64,000 bases of DNA, taken from JBBROS01 sp965260995 (GTDB taxonomy: Bacteria > Pseudomonadota > Alphaproteobacteria > Acetobacterales > Acetobacteraceae). Shown in pieces: positions 50,157 to 58,175 of the stretch. The DNA is taken from NCBI GenBank assembly GCA_965260995.1, contig CBDHCD010000001.1, positions 434,001 to 498,000 of the forward strand. Reading direction: 5' to 3'. Every line of letters begins with the position of its first letter. The first letter of the stretch is position 1. The notes under the pieces were generated by a model, which was not told where the DNA came from, ran no database searches, and saw nothing but the letters and a program-made list of their open reading frames with translations. A program made the position numbers and the translations under genes.

Positions 50157-53086
50157 CGCCGATGCCAGGGGCGTTGCCGGGCGCATCCGGGGCGCCGCGC
50201 CAGTGGCGCAGCCTCGACGCGCTCGCCGACACGCCCGAGTTCCGCGCGTTCCTGGGGCGCGAGTTCCCCGCCGTCACCGACCTGTCGGTGGGGCCGGAGC
50301 GGCGCGGCTTCCTCAAGCTGATGGCGGCGTCGCTCGCGCTGGCCGGGCTGTCGGGCTGCGACGACCCGCCCGACAAGCGCGACCATATCATCCCCTACGT
50401 GCGAAGCCCGGAGCGCGCCGAACCGAGCGTCACGCTGCACTACGCCTCGGCCGCGCTGATGGACGGGTTCGCCAACGGCGTCGTGGTGTCGGTTTTCAAC
50501 GGCCGCCCGCTCAAGATCGAGGGCAACCCCGAGCATCCCTGGAGCCGCGGCGGCACGGACGTGCTGGGCCAGGCCTCCGTGCTGGGCTTCTACGATCCCG
50601 AGCGTTCGCAGACCGTGCGTCACCTCGACCGCGCGAGCACCTGGCAAGCCTTCCGGGGCGCGGTGACGGGGCCGCTCGCGGCCATGCGGGCGGGCGACGG
50701 CGCGGGAATGCGGCTGCTGACCGGCCCGGTCACGTCGCCCTTGCTGCGGCAGCAGATCGCGGCGATGCGGGCGGCCTACCCGGGGATGCGGTGGCACAGC
50801 TACGCCCCCGTCGACCGCACCGCCATCTACGACGGCGCGCGCCGGGCCTTCGGCCGGCCTTTGGAGCCGCGCTGGCGGTTCGATGCCGCCCGCACCGTGG
50901 TCGCGCTCGACGGCGATTTCCTGGACCCCGGGCCGCAGCAGGTCGGCGTGGCGCGGGACTGGGCGGACGCGCGTCGGGCCTCGGTGGCGCGCGGCGAGTT
51001 GCTGACCCTGCACGCCGCCGGGCCGATCCCGAACCTGACGCTGGCAAAGGCGGACCACGCCGTGCCGGCCCGGCCCGCCGAGATGCTGGACCTGGCGCGA
51101 GCGCTGCTGCGCGACGTCGCCGTCGCTCCCGCCCCGTCGGACGCGACCGCCGCGCCGCTCGACGCCTGGCGAGCCCGGGCCGCGGCGGCGCTGCGAGCGG
51201 CCCGGGGGGCCAGCCTGGTGATCGTCGGCGCGGCGCAGCCGGCCGAGGTCCATGAAGCGGCGCACCGCCTGAACGACGCCCTCGGCAACACCGGGCGCAC
51301 CGTGTTCTACACCAAGCCCGCGGCCGAGCAGGCGGACAGCCTGTCCGACCTGGCCGACGCCCTGCACGGCGGATCGGTGCGGGCGCTCGTCATGCTCGAC
51401 TGCAACCCCGTCTACGACGCCCCGGCCTCGCTCGCTTTCGCCCAGGCCCTGCAAGGCGTGCCACTCAAGATCCACGCCGGCCTGCACGCGGACGAGACGG
51501 CCCAGCGCTCCGACTGGCACCTGCCCGTCGCGCACCCGCTGGAAGCCTGGGGCGACGCCCGCTCGCTCGACGGCACCATCGGCCTGATCCAGCCGACCAT
51601 CGCCCCGCTGTACGACGGCCGCCCGGCGGCCGAGATCGTGGCGCTGCTGACCGATGGCCAGGAACGGCAGGCGCGCGACATGCTGCGCAGCTTGCATCAG
51701 GGCGACCAGGACGAGGCCGGCTTCGCGCCGCGTTGGGACGCGATGCTGAAAGCCGGCTTCGTGCCCGACTCGGCTTTCGCGCCGGAAACGGCCGTGCTGA
51801 CCCCGGCCGCGGCGTCGTCCGCCCCACCGGACGCCTTCCCCGGCGCGCCCTCGGACCCGGCGGCGCTCGACGTGCTGTTCCGCCCCGATCCCTGCGTTTG
51901 GGACGGCTCCGTGGCCGACAACCCCTGGCTGCAGGAGCTGCCGAAACCGCTGACCAAGCTCGTCTGGACCAACGCCGTCACCGTAAGCCCGAGCCTCGCG
52001 GCCCGTGAGGGCCTGGCGCAAGGCGACACCGTCGAGGTCCATGCCGCCGGCCGCAGCATCGAGGGCGCGGTCTGGGTGCTGCCCGGCCAGGCGGACGGGA
52101 CCGTCGGCGTCTCGCTCGGCTACGGCCGGGTGGTCGCCGGGCGGACCAGCTACGCCATCGGCTACGACGCCTACCGCCTGCGCGACGCGGCCTCGCCGTG
52201 GCGCCTGGCCGGGGCCGCGCTGCGCCGGACCGGCGAGACCCAGCGCTTCGCCACCACCCAGGACCACAGCACGATGGAGGGCCACGACTTCGTCCGCGTG
52301 CAGCGGGAGGGCGCCGCGCCGGCGGGCGAGACCAAGAGCTTCGACCAGCCGTCCTTTTATCCGCCCAAGCAGGGCGACGACCGTGCCTGGGCCATGGCGA
52401 TCGACCTCGACGCCTGCATCGGCTGCAACGCCTGCGTCACCGCCTGCCAAGCGGAGAACAACATCGCCGTCGTCGGCCGCGAGCAGGTGGCGATGGGCCG
52501 CGAGATGCATTGGCTCAGGATCGACCGCTACTACGAGGGCGCGACGGACGCGCCGCGAACGCACTTCCAGCCAGTGCCGTGCATGCACTGCGAGAACGCG
52601 CCCTGCGAGGTCGGCTGCCCGGTCGAGGCCACCCTGCACGACAACGAGGGCCTCAACCTCATGGTCTACAACCGCTGCATCGGCACCCGCGCCTGCTCCG
52701 GCTACTGCCCCTACAAGGTCCGCCGCTTCAACTACCTCGACTACTCGGCCGGCGCGCCGCCCACGGTTTCATTGCAGCGCAACCCGGACGTGACGATCCG
52801 TGCCCGCGGCGTCATGGAGAAATGCACCTACTGCGTGCAACGGATCGTGCAAGCCCGGATCGAGTCCGGCAAGTCGCGCCAGCCGATCGAGGACGGCGCG
52901 GTGCAGACGGCCTGCCAGGGCGCCTGCCCGACCCGGGCCATCACCTTCGGCGACCTCAACGACCCGGCCAGCGCCGTCCGCGCCGCGCGCCAGGACCCGC
53001 GCCACTACGCCCTGCTCGGCGAGCTGAACGTCCGCCCGCGCACCACCTACCTCGCCAAGGCCGCGCCCCGGGAGGGGCAGACCTGA
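50144..53086 (+). CDS. actB: alternative complex III iron-sulfur subunit
   Basis: A 980-residue fusion of a molybdopterin-oxidoreductase-like domain without cofactor and a ferredoxin-like domain. The N-terminus has a Tat-type stretch (ERRGFLKLMAASLALAGLSGC) ending in a lipobox-like cysteine. The iron-sulfur sites are in the C-terminal third: CIGCNACVTACQAENN, CMHCENAPCEVGCPVEA, CIGTRACSGYCPYKVRR and CTYCVQR with CQGACPTRA. It is the electron-relay subunit between quinol and heme subunits. The ATG at 50144 overlaps the actA end by 13 bases; the next gene starts in TGATG. Confidence 0.93.
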   Translation: MPPLTPMPGALPGASGAPRQWRSLDALADTPEFRAFLGREFPAVTDLSVGPERRGFLKLMAASLALAGLSGCDDPPDKRDHIIPYVRSPERAEPSVTLHYASAALMDGFANGVVVSVFNGRPLKIEGNPEHPWSRGGTDVLGQASVLGFYDPERSQTVRHLDRASTWQAFRGAVTGPLAAMRAGDGAGMRLLTGPVTSPLLRQQIAAMRAAYPGMRWHSYAPVDRTAIYDGARRAFGRPLEPRWRFDAARTVVALDGDFLDPGPQQVGVARDWADARRASVARGELLTLHAAGPIPNLTLAKADHAVPARPAEMLDLARALLRDVAVAPAPSDATAAPLDAWRARAAAALRAARGASLVIVGAAQPAEVHEAAHRLNDALGNTGRTVFYTKPAAEQADSLSDLADALHGGSVRALVMLDCNPVYDAPASLAFAQALQGVPLKIHAGLHADETAQRSDWHLPVAHPLEAWGDARSLDGTIGLIQPTIAPLYDGRPAAEIVALLTDGQERQARDMLRSLHQGDQDEAGFAPRWDAMLKAGFVPDSAFAPETAVLTPAAASSAPPDAFPGAPSDPAALDVLFRPDPCVWDGSVADNPWLQELPKPLTKLVWTNAVTVSPSLAAREGLAQGDTVEVHAAGRSIEGAVWVLPGQADGTVGVSLGYGRVVAGRTSYAIGYDAYRLRDAASPWRLAGAALRRTGETQRFATTQDHSTMEGHDFVRVQREGAAPAGETKSFDQPSFYPPKQGDDRAWAMAIDLDACIGCNACVTACQAENNIAVVGREQVAMGREMHWLRIDRYYEGATDAPRTHFQPVPCMHCENAPCEVGCPVEATLHDNEGLNLMVYNRCIGTRACSGYCPYKVRRFNYLDYSAGAPPTVSLQRNPDVTIRARGVMEKCTYCVQRIVQARIESGKSRQPIEDGAVQTACQGACPTRAITFGDLNDPASAVRAARQDPRHYALLGELNVRPRTTYLAKAAPREGQT

Positions 53087-54531
53087 TGGCGAGCGACCTC
53101 GCCCCGGAGCGGCCAGGCTTGCGCGCCCCGCCGCGCCCCCGGCCGCGCGACGCGATTATCGCGCCGGGGCAGAGCTGGGAGTCGGTGGGGCGCGACGTCA
53201 CCGGGCTGGCCCTCGACCACCGCATCGGCGCGCGCTGGTGGATCGCCTTCGCCGCCGCGCTCGGCCTCGTCGGCGTGATGGCCGGCTGCGTCGGCTGGCT
53301 GCTCTACGAAGGCGTCGGCATCTGGGGCAACAACATTCCCGTCACCTGGGCGCTCGACATCGTCAGCTACGACTGGTGGATCGGCATCGCCAGCGGCGGC
53401 CTGCTGGTCTCGTCGGTGCTGCTGCTGCTCGACGCCGAGTGGCGCGGCGCGCTGAACCGCATCACCGAAACCATGGCGCTGGTCGCCGCCGCCGCCGCCG
53501 GCCTCTACCCGATCATCCACCTCGGCCGGCCGTGGTTCTTCTACTGGAACCTGCCCTACCCGAACACGCTGGTGCTGTGGCCGCAGGTCCGCAGCCCGCT
53601 GTTCTGGGACGCGGTCGACATCATCAGCTACCTGCTGGTCTGCCTGTCCTTCTGGTATGTCGGCATGTTGCCTGACCTCGGCTCCATGCGCGACCGGGCC
53701 TTGGAGCGCGTGCGGGCGATGGCCGGGCGGCCCGGCGCCGAGATGCGCCTGCTGCGCGCCCAGGCCTACGGCGTCCTGGCGCTCGGCTGGCGCGGCTCGG
53801 CGGTCCACTGGCAGCGCTGGATCCAGGCCTATCGCACCATCGGCCTGTTCGGCCTCCTGCTGGTCGTCTCGCTGCAGACGGGGGCCGCGGTGATGTTCGC
53901 CGGCACCGTCGAGCCCGGCTGGCACGACACCCTGCTGCCGGTCGCGTTCCTGTGCTCGGCGATGTTCCAGGGCGTCGCCACCGTGGCCGTGCTCGCCACC
54001 GTGCTGCGCGGCGCGTTCGGCCTGGGCCAGCTCGTCACCCCGCGCCACCTCGACCTGCTCGCGATACTGATGCTCGCCCTCGGCGTGCTCAACCTTTATT
54101 GCTACGCTGCCGAGTTCCTCACCACCTGGCTGGCCGGCGACCGCTTCGAGCTGGGCGTGCTGGCCCGGCGTTTCACCGGCGAGCAGGCCTGGAGCGCCTG
54201 GATGGTCGCCGCCTTCGCCCTCGCCCCCGTGCACCTGTTCTGGATGCCGGCGCTGCGGCGCTCGGCGGCGACGCTGGCCGTGGTGGGGACCATGATCGCC
54301 GCTGGCACCTGGGCCGACCACTACATGGTCATCGTCGTCACCTTGCAGCACGATTTCCTGCCCTCGGCAGCGCACCCCTACGCCATCAACCTGTGGGGCA
54401 TGGCGACCTTCATCGGCTCGGCCGGGCTGTTCCTGGCGCTGCTGCTGCTGTTCCTGCGCTACCTGCCGGCAGTGTCGATCCTCGAGATTCGCCGCCTGGT
54501 CAGGCAAGGGAACCTGCCGCACCATGGCTGA
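53086..54531 (+). CDS. actC: alternative complex III NrfD-like quinol-binding membrane subunit
   Basis: A 481-residue NrfD/PsrC-like protein with about ten helices. Early segment YEGVGIWGNNIPVTWALDIVSYDWWIGIASGGLLVS (in two blocks) is diagnostic for ActC, as are AAGLYPIIHLGRPWFFYWNLPYPN and AALRRSAATLAVVGTMIAAGTWADHYMVIV. It binds menaquinol or ubiquinol on the periplasmic side and may pump protons. The ATG overlaps the actB stop (TGATG). The long upstream frame shadows actB and was ignored. Confidence 0.92.
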   Translation: MASDLAPERPGLRAPPRPRPRDAIIAPGQSWESVGRDVTGLALDHRIGARWWIAFAAALGLVGVMAGCVGWLLYEGVGIWGNNIPVTWALDIVSYDWWIGIASGGLLVSSVLLLLDAEWRGALNRITETMALVAAAAAGLYPIIHLGRPWFFYWNLPYPNTLVLWPQVRSPLFWDAVDIISYLLVCLSFWYVGMLPDLGSMRDRALERVRAMAGRPGAEMRLLRAQAYGVLALGWRGSAVHWQRWIQAYRTIGLFGLLLVVSLQTGAAVMFAGTVEPGWHDTLLPVAFLCSAMFQGVATVAVLATVLRGAFGLGQLVTPRHLDLLAILMLALGVLNLYCYAAEFLTTWLAGDRFELGVLARRFTGEQAWSAWMVAAFALAPVHLFWMPALRRSAATLAVVGTMIAAGTWADHYMVIVVTLQHDFLPSAAHPYAINLWGMATFIGSAGLFLALLLLFLRYLPAVSILEIRRLVRQGNLPHHG

Positions 54532-55087
54532 GTCGCACGATGACCCCGCCGACGCCCCGCTCTGGGGCGTCAGCGCCGAGTTCGAAACGGCGGACGGCCT
54601 GGTCGCCGCCATCGAGGCGCTGCGCCCGCAGAAGCTGGGACGGCTCGACGCCTTCACTCCGGTGCCGATCCCCGAGGTCGGCCGGGCGCTCGGCCTCCAC
54701 GGCCAGCCGATCCACCCCTTCGCGCTCGCCGGCGCGGCCTTGGGCGGGGCGGCGATGTTCGGCATGTGCACCTACGCCACCATTTGGGGCTACCGCTTCA
54801 ACATCGGCGGCCGGCCGCTGTTCAGCTGGCCCTCCTTCGTGGTGCCGAGCTTCTCCTTCGCCATGCTGACCGGCACCCTCACCGTCGTTGCCGTGCTGCT
54901 GGTGCTGAACCGCTTGCCGCGGCTCAACCACCCGGCATTCAACATCCCCGACTTCGCCCGCGTGACCAGCGACCGCTTCTTCATCGCCGTCGAGGCTCGG
55001 CACGACCGGTTCGATCCCGACCAAGTGGAGCGCGCGTTGCAGCGCCTGCCCCTGCGCCCGAGCCGAGTCAGCCGGGTGCCGCGATGA
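54524..55087 (+). CDS. actD: alternative complex III subunit D (DUF3341)
   Basis: A 187-residue protein with the DUF3341 features: LWGVSAEFETADGLVAAIEALR, FTPVPIPEVGRALGL, then two membrane helices (FALAGAALGGAAMFGMCTYAT and LTGTLTVVAVLLVL) and the C-terminal FARVTSDRFFIAVEARHD. It is a structural subunit with no known cofactor. The gene overlaps actC by eight bases and shares ATGA with actE. Confidence 0.92.
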   Translation: MAESHDDPADAPLWGVSAEFETADGLVAAIEALRPQKLGRLDAFTPVPIPEVGRALGLHGQPIHPFALAGAALGGAAMFGMCTYATIWGYRFNIGGRPLFSWPSFVVPSFSFAMLTGTLTVVAVLLVLNRLPRLNHPAFNIPDFARVTSDRFFIAVEARHDRFDPDQVERALQRLPLRPSRVSRVPR

Positions 55088-55629
55088 GCGCCCCCCTGCC
55101 AATCGTGCTGGCGTCCACGCTCGCGATCCTAGCGCTGGCCGGCTGCAAGCAGGAGGACATGTACACCCAGCAGTCGTCGCGGACTTGGGACCGCAACCGG
55201 GTGTTCGAGGATGGGACATCCATGCGCCACCCCGTCGCCGGCACCGTCGCGCGCGACGCGCCCAACCCGCCCGCGCCCCAGCCGCCCTCCATCACCGCCG
55301 ACCTGGTGTCGCGCGGCCAGCAGCGGTTCGACATCTTCTGCACCGCCTGCCACGGCGCGGCCGGCAACGGCCAGGGCATGATCGTGCAGCGCGGCTTCCC
55401 GCAGGCGCCGAGCTTCGTGCAGGGCAAGCTGCGCGACGCCAAGGCCGAGGTGTTCTGGAACGCCATGACCCAGGGCTACGGCGCGATGTACAGCTTCGCC
55501 ACTCGCATCTCGCCCAACGACCGTTGGGCGGTGATCGCCTACGTCCGCGCGCTCCAACTGAGCCAGAACACCGAGGCGTCGTCCCTGCCGCCCGAGGACC
55601 AAGCCCGGCTGGTGGAGGCCGCGCGATGA
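55084..55629 (+). CDS. actE: monoheme cytochrome c lipoprotein, alternative complex III subunit E
   Basis: A 181-residue lipoprotein with lipobox LALAGC at about residue 20 and one heme c site CTACHG in the sequence RGQQRFDIFCTACHGAAGNG. The region MYTQQSSRTWDRNRVFEDG with MRHPVAGTVAR is characteristic of ActE. The distal ligand is probably Met in GAMYSFATRI. It accepts electrons from ActA and may pass them to the heme c domain of CoxB. Start overlaps actD in ATGA; end overlaps actF in ATGA. Confidence 0.92.
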   Translation: MSAPLPIVLASTLAILALAGCKQEDMYTQQSSRTWDRNRVFEDGTSMRHPVAGTVARDAPNPPAPQPPSITADLVSRGQQRFDIFCTACHGAAGNGQGMIVQRGFPQAPSFVQGKLRDAKAEVFWNAMTQGYGAMYSFATRISPNDRWAVIAYVRALQLSQNTEASSLPPEDQARLVEAAR

Positions 55630-56645
55630 CCCGGCCCGTCCTCGTCGCCTTGAGCCTCGGCGTCGCCGGGGCAGGGGCCTGGGCCGTTCTGGCCCTGACC
55701 GGCGACCAGGTGATGCCGTCCTACCTGGCCGGATGGCTGTGCTGGATGGCGCTGCCGCTCGGCGCGCTGCCGTTGGTCATGTTGCTGGAGCTGCTGGGCG
55801 TGCGCGGCTGGGCGGTGTTGCCGCCGCTGCGCCGGATGCTGCTGCTGCTGCCCGTCGGCGCGCTGCTCGCCGCCCCGCTGGCGCTCGGGGCCGGGCCGCT
55901 GCTCGACCAAGCCAGCGCCGCCTCGCCTTGGCTCGCGCCGTGGTGGCTGCTGGTGCGCCTCGTGACCATGCTGGCGATCTGGTCCGTGCTGGCGCTCGTG
56001 TTCTGCCGCGCGCCCCGTCGCGCGCCGCGCCGTGGCTGGGCGGTGCTGGGCCTCATGCTTCATCTGGTCATGGGCAGCGTCGCGGCGGTCGACTGGGTGA
56101 TGGCGCTCGACCCCGGGCTGGGCTCGTCCGAGTTTGGTCTGCTGCTGATCGTGGCGCAAATGGGCGCGGCGCTGTGCTTCGCCGTGCTCGCACTCGCGGT
56201 CAGTCAGCAGGGCGGGCTACTGCCGGAGGAGCTGCCGCCGCTCATGCTGGCCTTCGTCGGGGCCTGGCTATTTCTGCACTTCGTCCAGTTCCTCGTCGTG
56301 TGGTCCGCGAACCTTCCCGCCGAGGTGGCGTGGTATCAGCGGCGCGCGCTCGGGCTGGGCACGCCCGCCATCTGGTTCGGCTTCGTCGCCGCGGTCGTGG
56401 CGATCCTCGGCTTGCTGCCCTATCAAGTCGCGCGCCGGCCCGCCGTGATGGCCAGCACGGCGGCGATGCTGCTGCTGGTCCACGCCGCCGAGATGCTGTG
56501 GCTGGTCACGCCCGCCTGGCGCGGCGCGTTCGTCATCGCGGCCCCTGACTTGGCAGCCGTGCTCGGATTGTGCGGCATCGCCGTCGCCTTGCTGTTGCTG
56601 GCGGGAATCGGCGGCGCTGACCGGAAGTCCTATGCCGGCGCGTAG
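55626..56645 (+). CDS. actF: alternative complex III membrane subunit F
   Basis: A 339-residue membrane protein with ten hydrophobic segments. It resembles a shortened relative of ActC and contains SVAAVDWVMALDPGLGSSEFGLLLIVAQ, the conserved ActF block with the proton-channel-like acidic residues, and FLHFVQFLVVWSANLPAEVAWYQRR. It occupies the second membrane position of the complex. Overlap with actE is ATGA; the next gene starts 14 bases before its end. Confidence 0.88.
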   Translation: MTRPVLVALSLGVAGAGAWAVLALTGDQVMPSYLAGWLCWMALPLGALPLVMLLELLGVRGWAVLPPLRRMLLLLPVGALLAAPLALGAGPLLDQASAASPWLAPWWLLVRLVTMLAIWSVLALVFCRAPRRAPRRGWAVLGLMLHLVMGSVAAVDWVMALDPGLGSSEFGLLLIVAQMGAALCFAVLALAVSQQGGLLPEELPPLMLAFVGAWLFLHFVQFLVVWSANLPAEVAWYQRRALGLGTPAIWFGFVAAVVAILGLLPYQVARRPAVMASTAAMLLLVHAAEMLWLVTPAWRGAFVIAAPDLAAVLGLCGIAVALLLLAGIGGADRKSYAGA

Positions 56646-57216
56646 GGCGGTCCGGGCCAGAACTGCCGGGCCGCGGCCGGTTGCCACCCGGCCTCGGCCC
56701 GCCCTGCTCGACTGGGCCGCCCGCACCGCCGTCGTCCTCGGCGGCTTCGGCCTGCTGCGCCTATTGCCGGCGTCGCGGCCCGTGGCGGTCGTCCCCACTC
56801 CCGAGCAGGACGAGCAGGCCGGCCGCGGCCGGCACGCGACGCCGCCCAGCACGCGCGCGCGCGCGGCCGGGCACGAGACGCAGGACCTGAGCGGCGGCAC
56901 GCTGACCTGGCTCGTGCTCGGCCTCGGGGCCACCGCCGCCCTGGTCGCGGGTGGGCTTTACCTGCTGGTCGATTACATGGACGCGACCCGCGCTGCCGAC
57001 CTGCCCCGCTACACCGCGCAGCAGATCGCGCCCGTCTCGCCGCCCAAGCCGAACCTCGAGGCAGCGCCCGAGGTCTCGCTCGCCGAGTTGCGCGCCCGCG
57101 AGCACGACCTGCTTTCCAACTACGCCTGGGTCGATCCCGCCCGCACCCGCGCCCGCATCCCGATCGACCGCGCCATGACGCTCATCGTCGGCCGCCCGCT
57201 GGACACCGCGCCGTGA
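56632..57216 (+). CDS. membrane-anchored protein of unknown function in the respiratory cluster
   Basis: A 194-residue protein. A first hydrophobic segment (WAARTAVVLGGFGLLRLLP) lies at about residues 28-46, a second (LTWLVLGLGATAALVAGGLYLLVDYMD) at about residues 91-117. The soluble C-terminus contains EVSLAELRAREHDLLSNYAWVDPARTRARIPIDRAM, a segment often seen in proteins encoded between act and cox genes. It overlaps actF by 14 bases and coxB by four (GTGA). It may be a small accessory subunit or assembly factor. I do not know the function. Confidence 0.7.
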   Translation: MPARRAVRARTAGPRPVATRPRPALLDWAARTAVVLGGFGLLRLLPASRPVAVVPTPEQDEQAGRGRHATPPSTRARAAGHETQDLSGGTLTWLVLGLGATAALVAGGLYLLVDYMDATRAADLPRYTAQQIAPVSPPKPNLEAAPEVSLAELRAREHDLLSNYAWVDPARTRARIPIDRAMTLIVGRPLDTAP

Positions 57217-58175
57217 ACGAATCGCTGTCGCAACGCGCGATCTCGCTGTGGCCCGCGTCCGCCTCGGCCAGCGCCGCCCAGACGGACTACCTGATCCTCT
57301 CCTTCACCGTGCTGACGCTGGTGCTGGTGGTGCCGATCTTCGTCAGCATCACCTGGTTCGCGGTGCGCTACCGCGATGGCCGCCAAGTCAACCGCCACCA
57401 CACCGCGAGCCGGGACCGCGTGCTGGAACTGAGCTGGATGATCATCCCGTTCCTGCTGACGCTGTTCTTCTTCGTCTGGGGCATGCGCCTGTTCGTGGAC
57501 CACAAGAACCCGCCGCCCAACGCGACGCGGATCGAGGCCATCGGCAAGCAGTGGATGTGGAAGTTCCAGCACCCGGGCGGCCAGGCCGAGATCAACGACC
57601 TGCACGTGCCGACCGGGCAGCCGGTGCTGATCAACATGATCTCCCAGGACGTGATCCACTCGCTTTACATCCCGGCGCTGCGCATCCAGATGGAAACGCT
57701 GCCCGGCCGCTACACCCAGCTCTGGTTCAACGCCGACCGCCCCGGCCGCTACCACATCCTGTGCAGCGAGTTCTGCGGCACCGAGCATTCCGTGATGGGC
57801 GGCGTGCTCACCGTGATGACGCCGGCCGACTACGCCGACTGGCTGGCCCGCGCCGGCGCGACCGACGGCATCGAAGCCCAGGGCAAGAAGCTGTTCTCCT
57901 CCTACGGTTGCAGCGGCTGCCACGAGGGCGCCGGCACGGTGCGGGCGCCGAGCCTGGCCGGGCTGTACGGCAACCCAGTGCCGATGGAGGCGGGCGGCAC
58001 GGTCGTCGCCGACTCCAGCTACATCCGCGACAAGATCCTCTACCCCGACCACAACAAGATCGCCGGCTACAAGCAGGTCATGCCGAGCTTCAAGGGCGTC
58101 ATCCCCGAGGAGGACCTGTTGAAGCTGGTCGCCTTCATCGAACACTACGACCGCAACATGGAGCCCGCGCCATGA
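57213..58175 (+). CDS. coxB: cytochrome c oxidase subunit II with fused heme c domain (caa3 type)
   Basis: A 320-residue subunit. Two membrane helices (residues 25-50 and 70-92) precede the cupredoxin domain. The CuA ligands are Cys184, Cys188, His192 and Met195 (HILCSEFCGTEHSVM), with the earlier His in VIHSLYIPAL and the Trp-rich IGKQWMWKFQHPGG. A heme c domain follows at the C-terminus (SSYGCSGCHEG, Cys233/Cys236/His237; the Met ligand is likely in QVMPSFKG). The fusion means electrons can come directly from the complex III-like ActE. Start GTG overlapping the previous stop. Confidence 0.95.
   Translation: MNESLSQRAISLWPASASASAAQTDYLILSFTVLTLVLVVPIFVSITWFAVRYRDGRQVNRHHTASRDRVLELSWMIIPFLLTLFFFVWGMRLFVDHKNPPPNATRIEAIGKQWMWKFQHPGGQAEINDLHVPTGQPVLINMISQDVIHSLYIPALRIQMETLPGRYTQLWFNADRPGRYHILCSEFCGTEHSVMGGVLTVMTPADYADWLARAGATDGIEAQGKKLFSSYGCSGCHEGAGTVRAPSLAGLYGNPVPMEAGGTVVADSSYIRDKILYPDHNKIAGYKQVMPSFKGVIPEEDLLKLVAFIEHYDRNMEPAP

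Noticed and set aside
49955..52639. An 894-residue open frame antisense to actB
   Set aside because: No recognisable domains, composition dominated by Arg, Gly and Val; actB on the other strand is certain.
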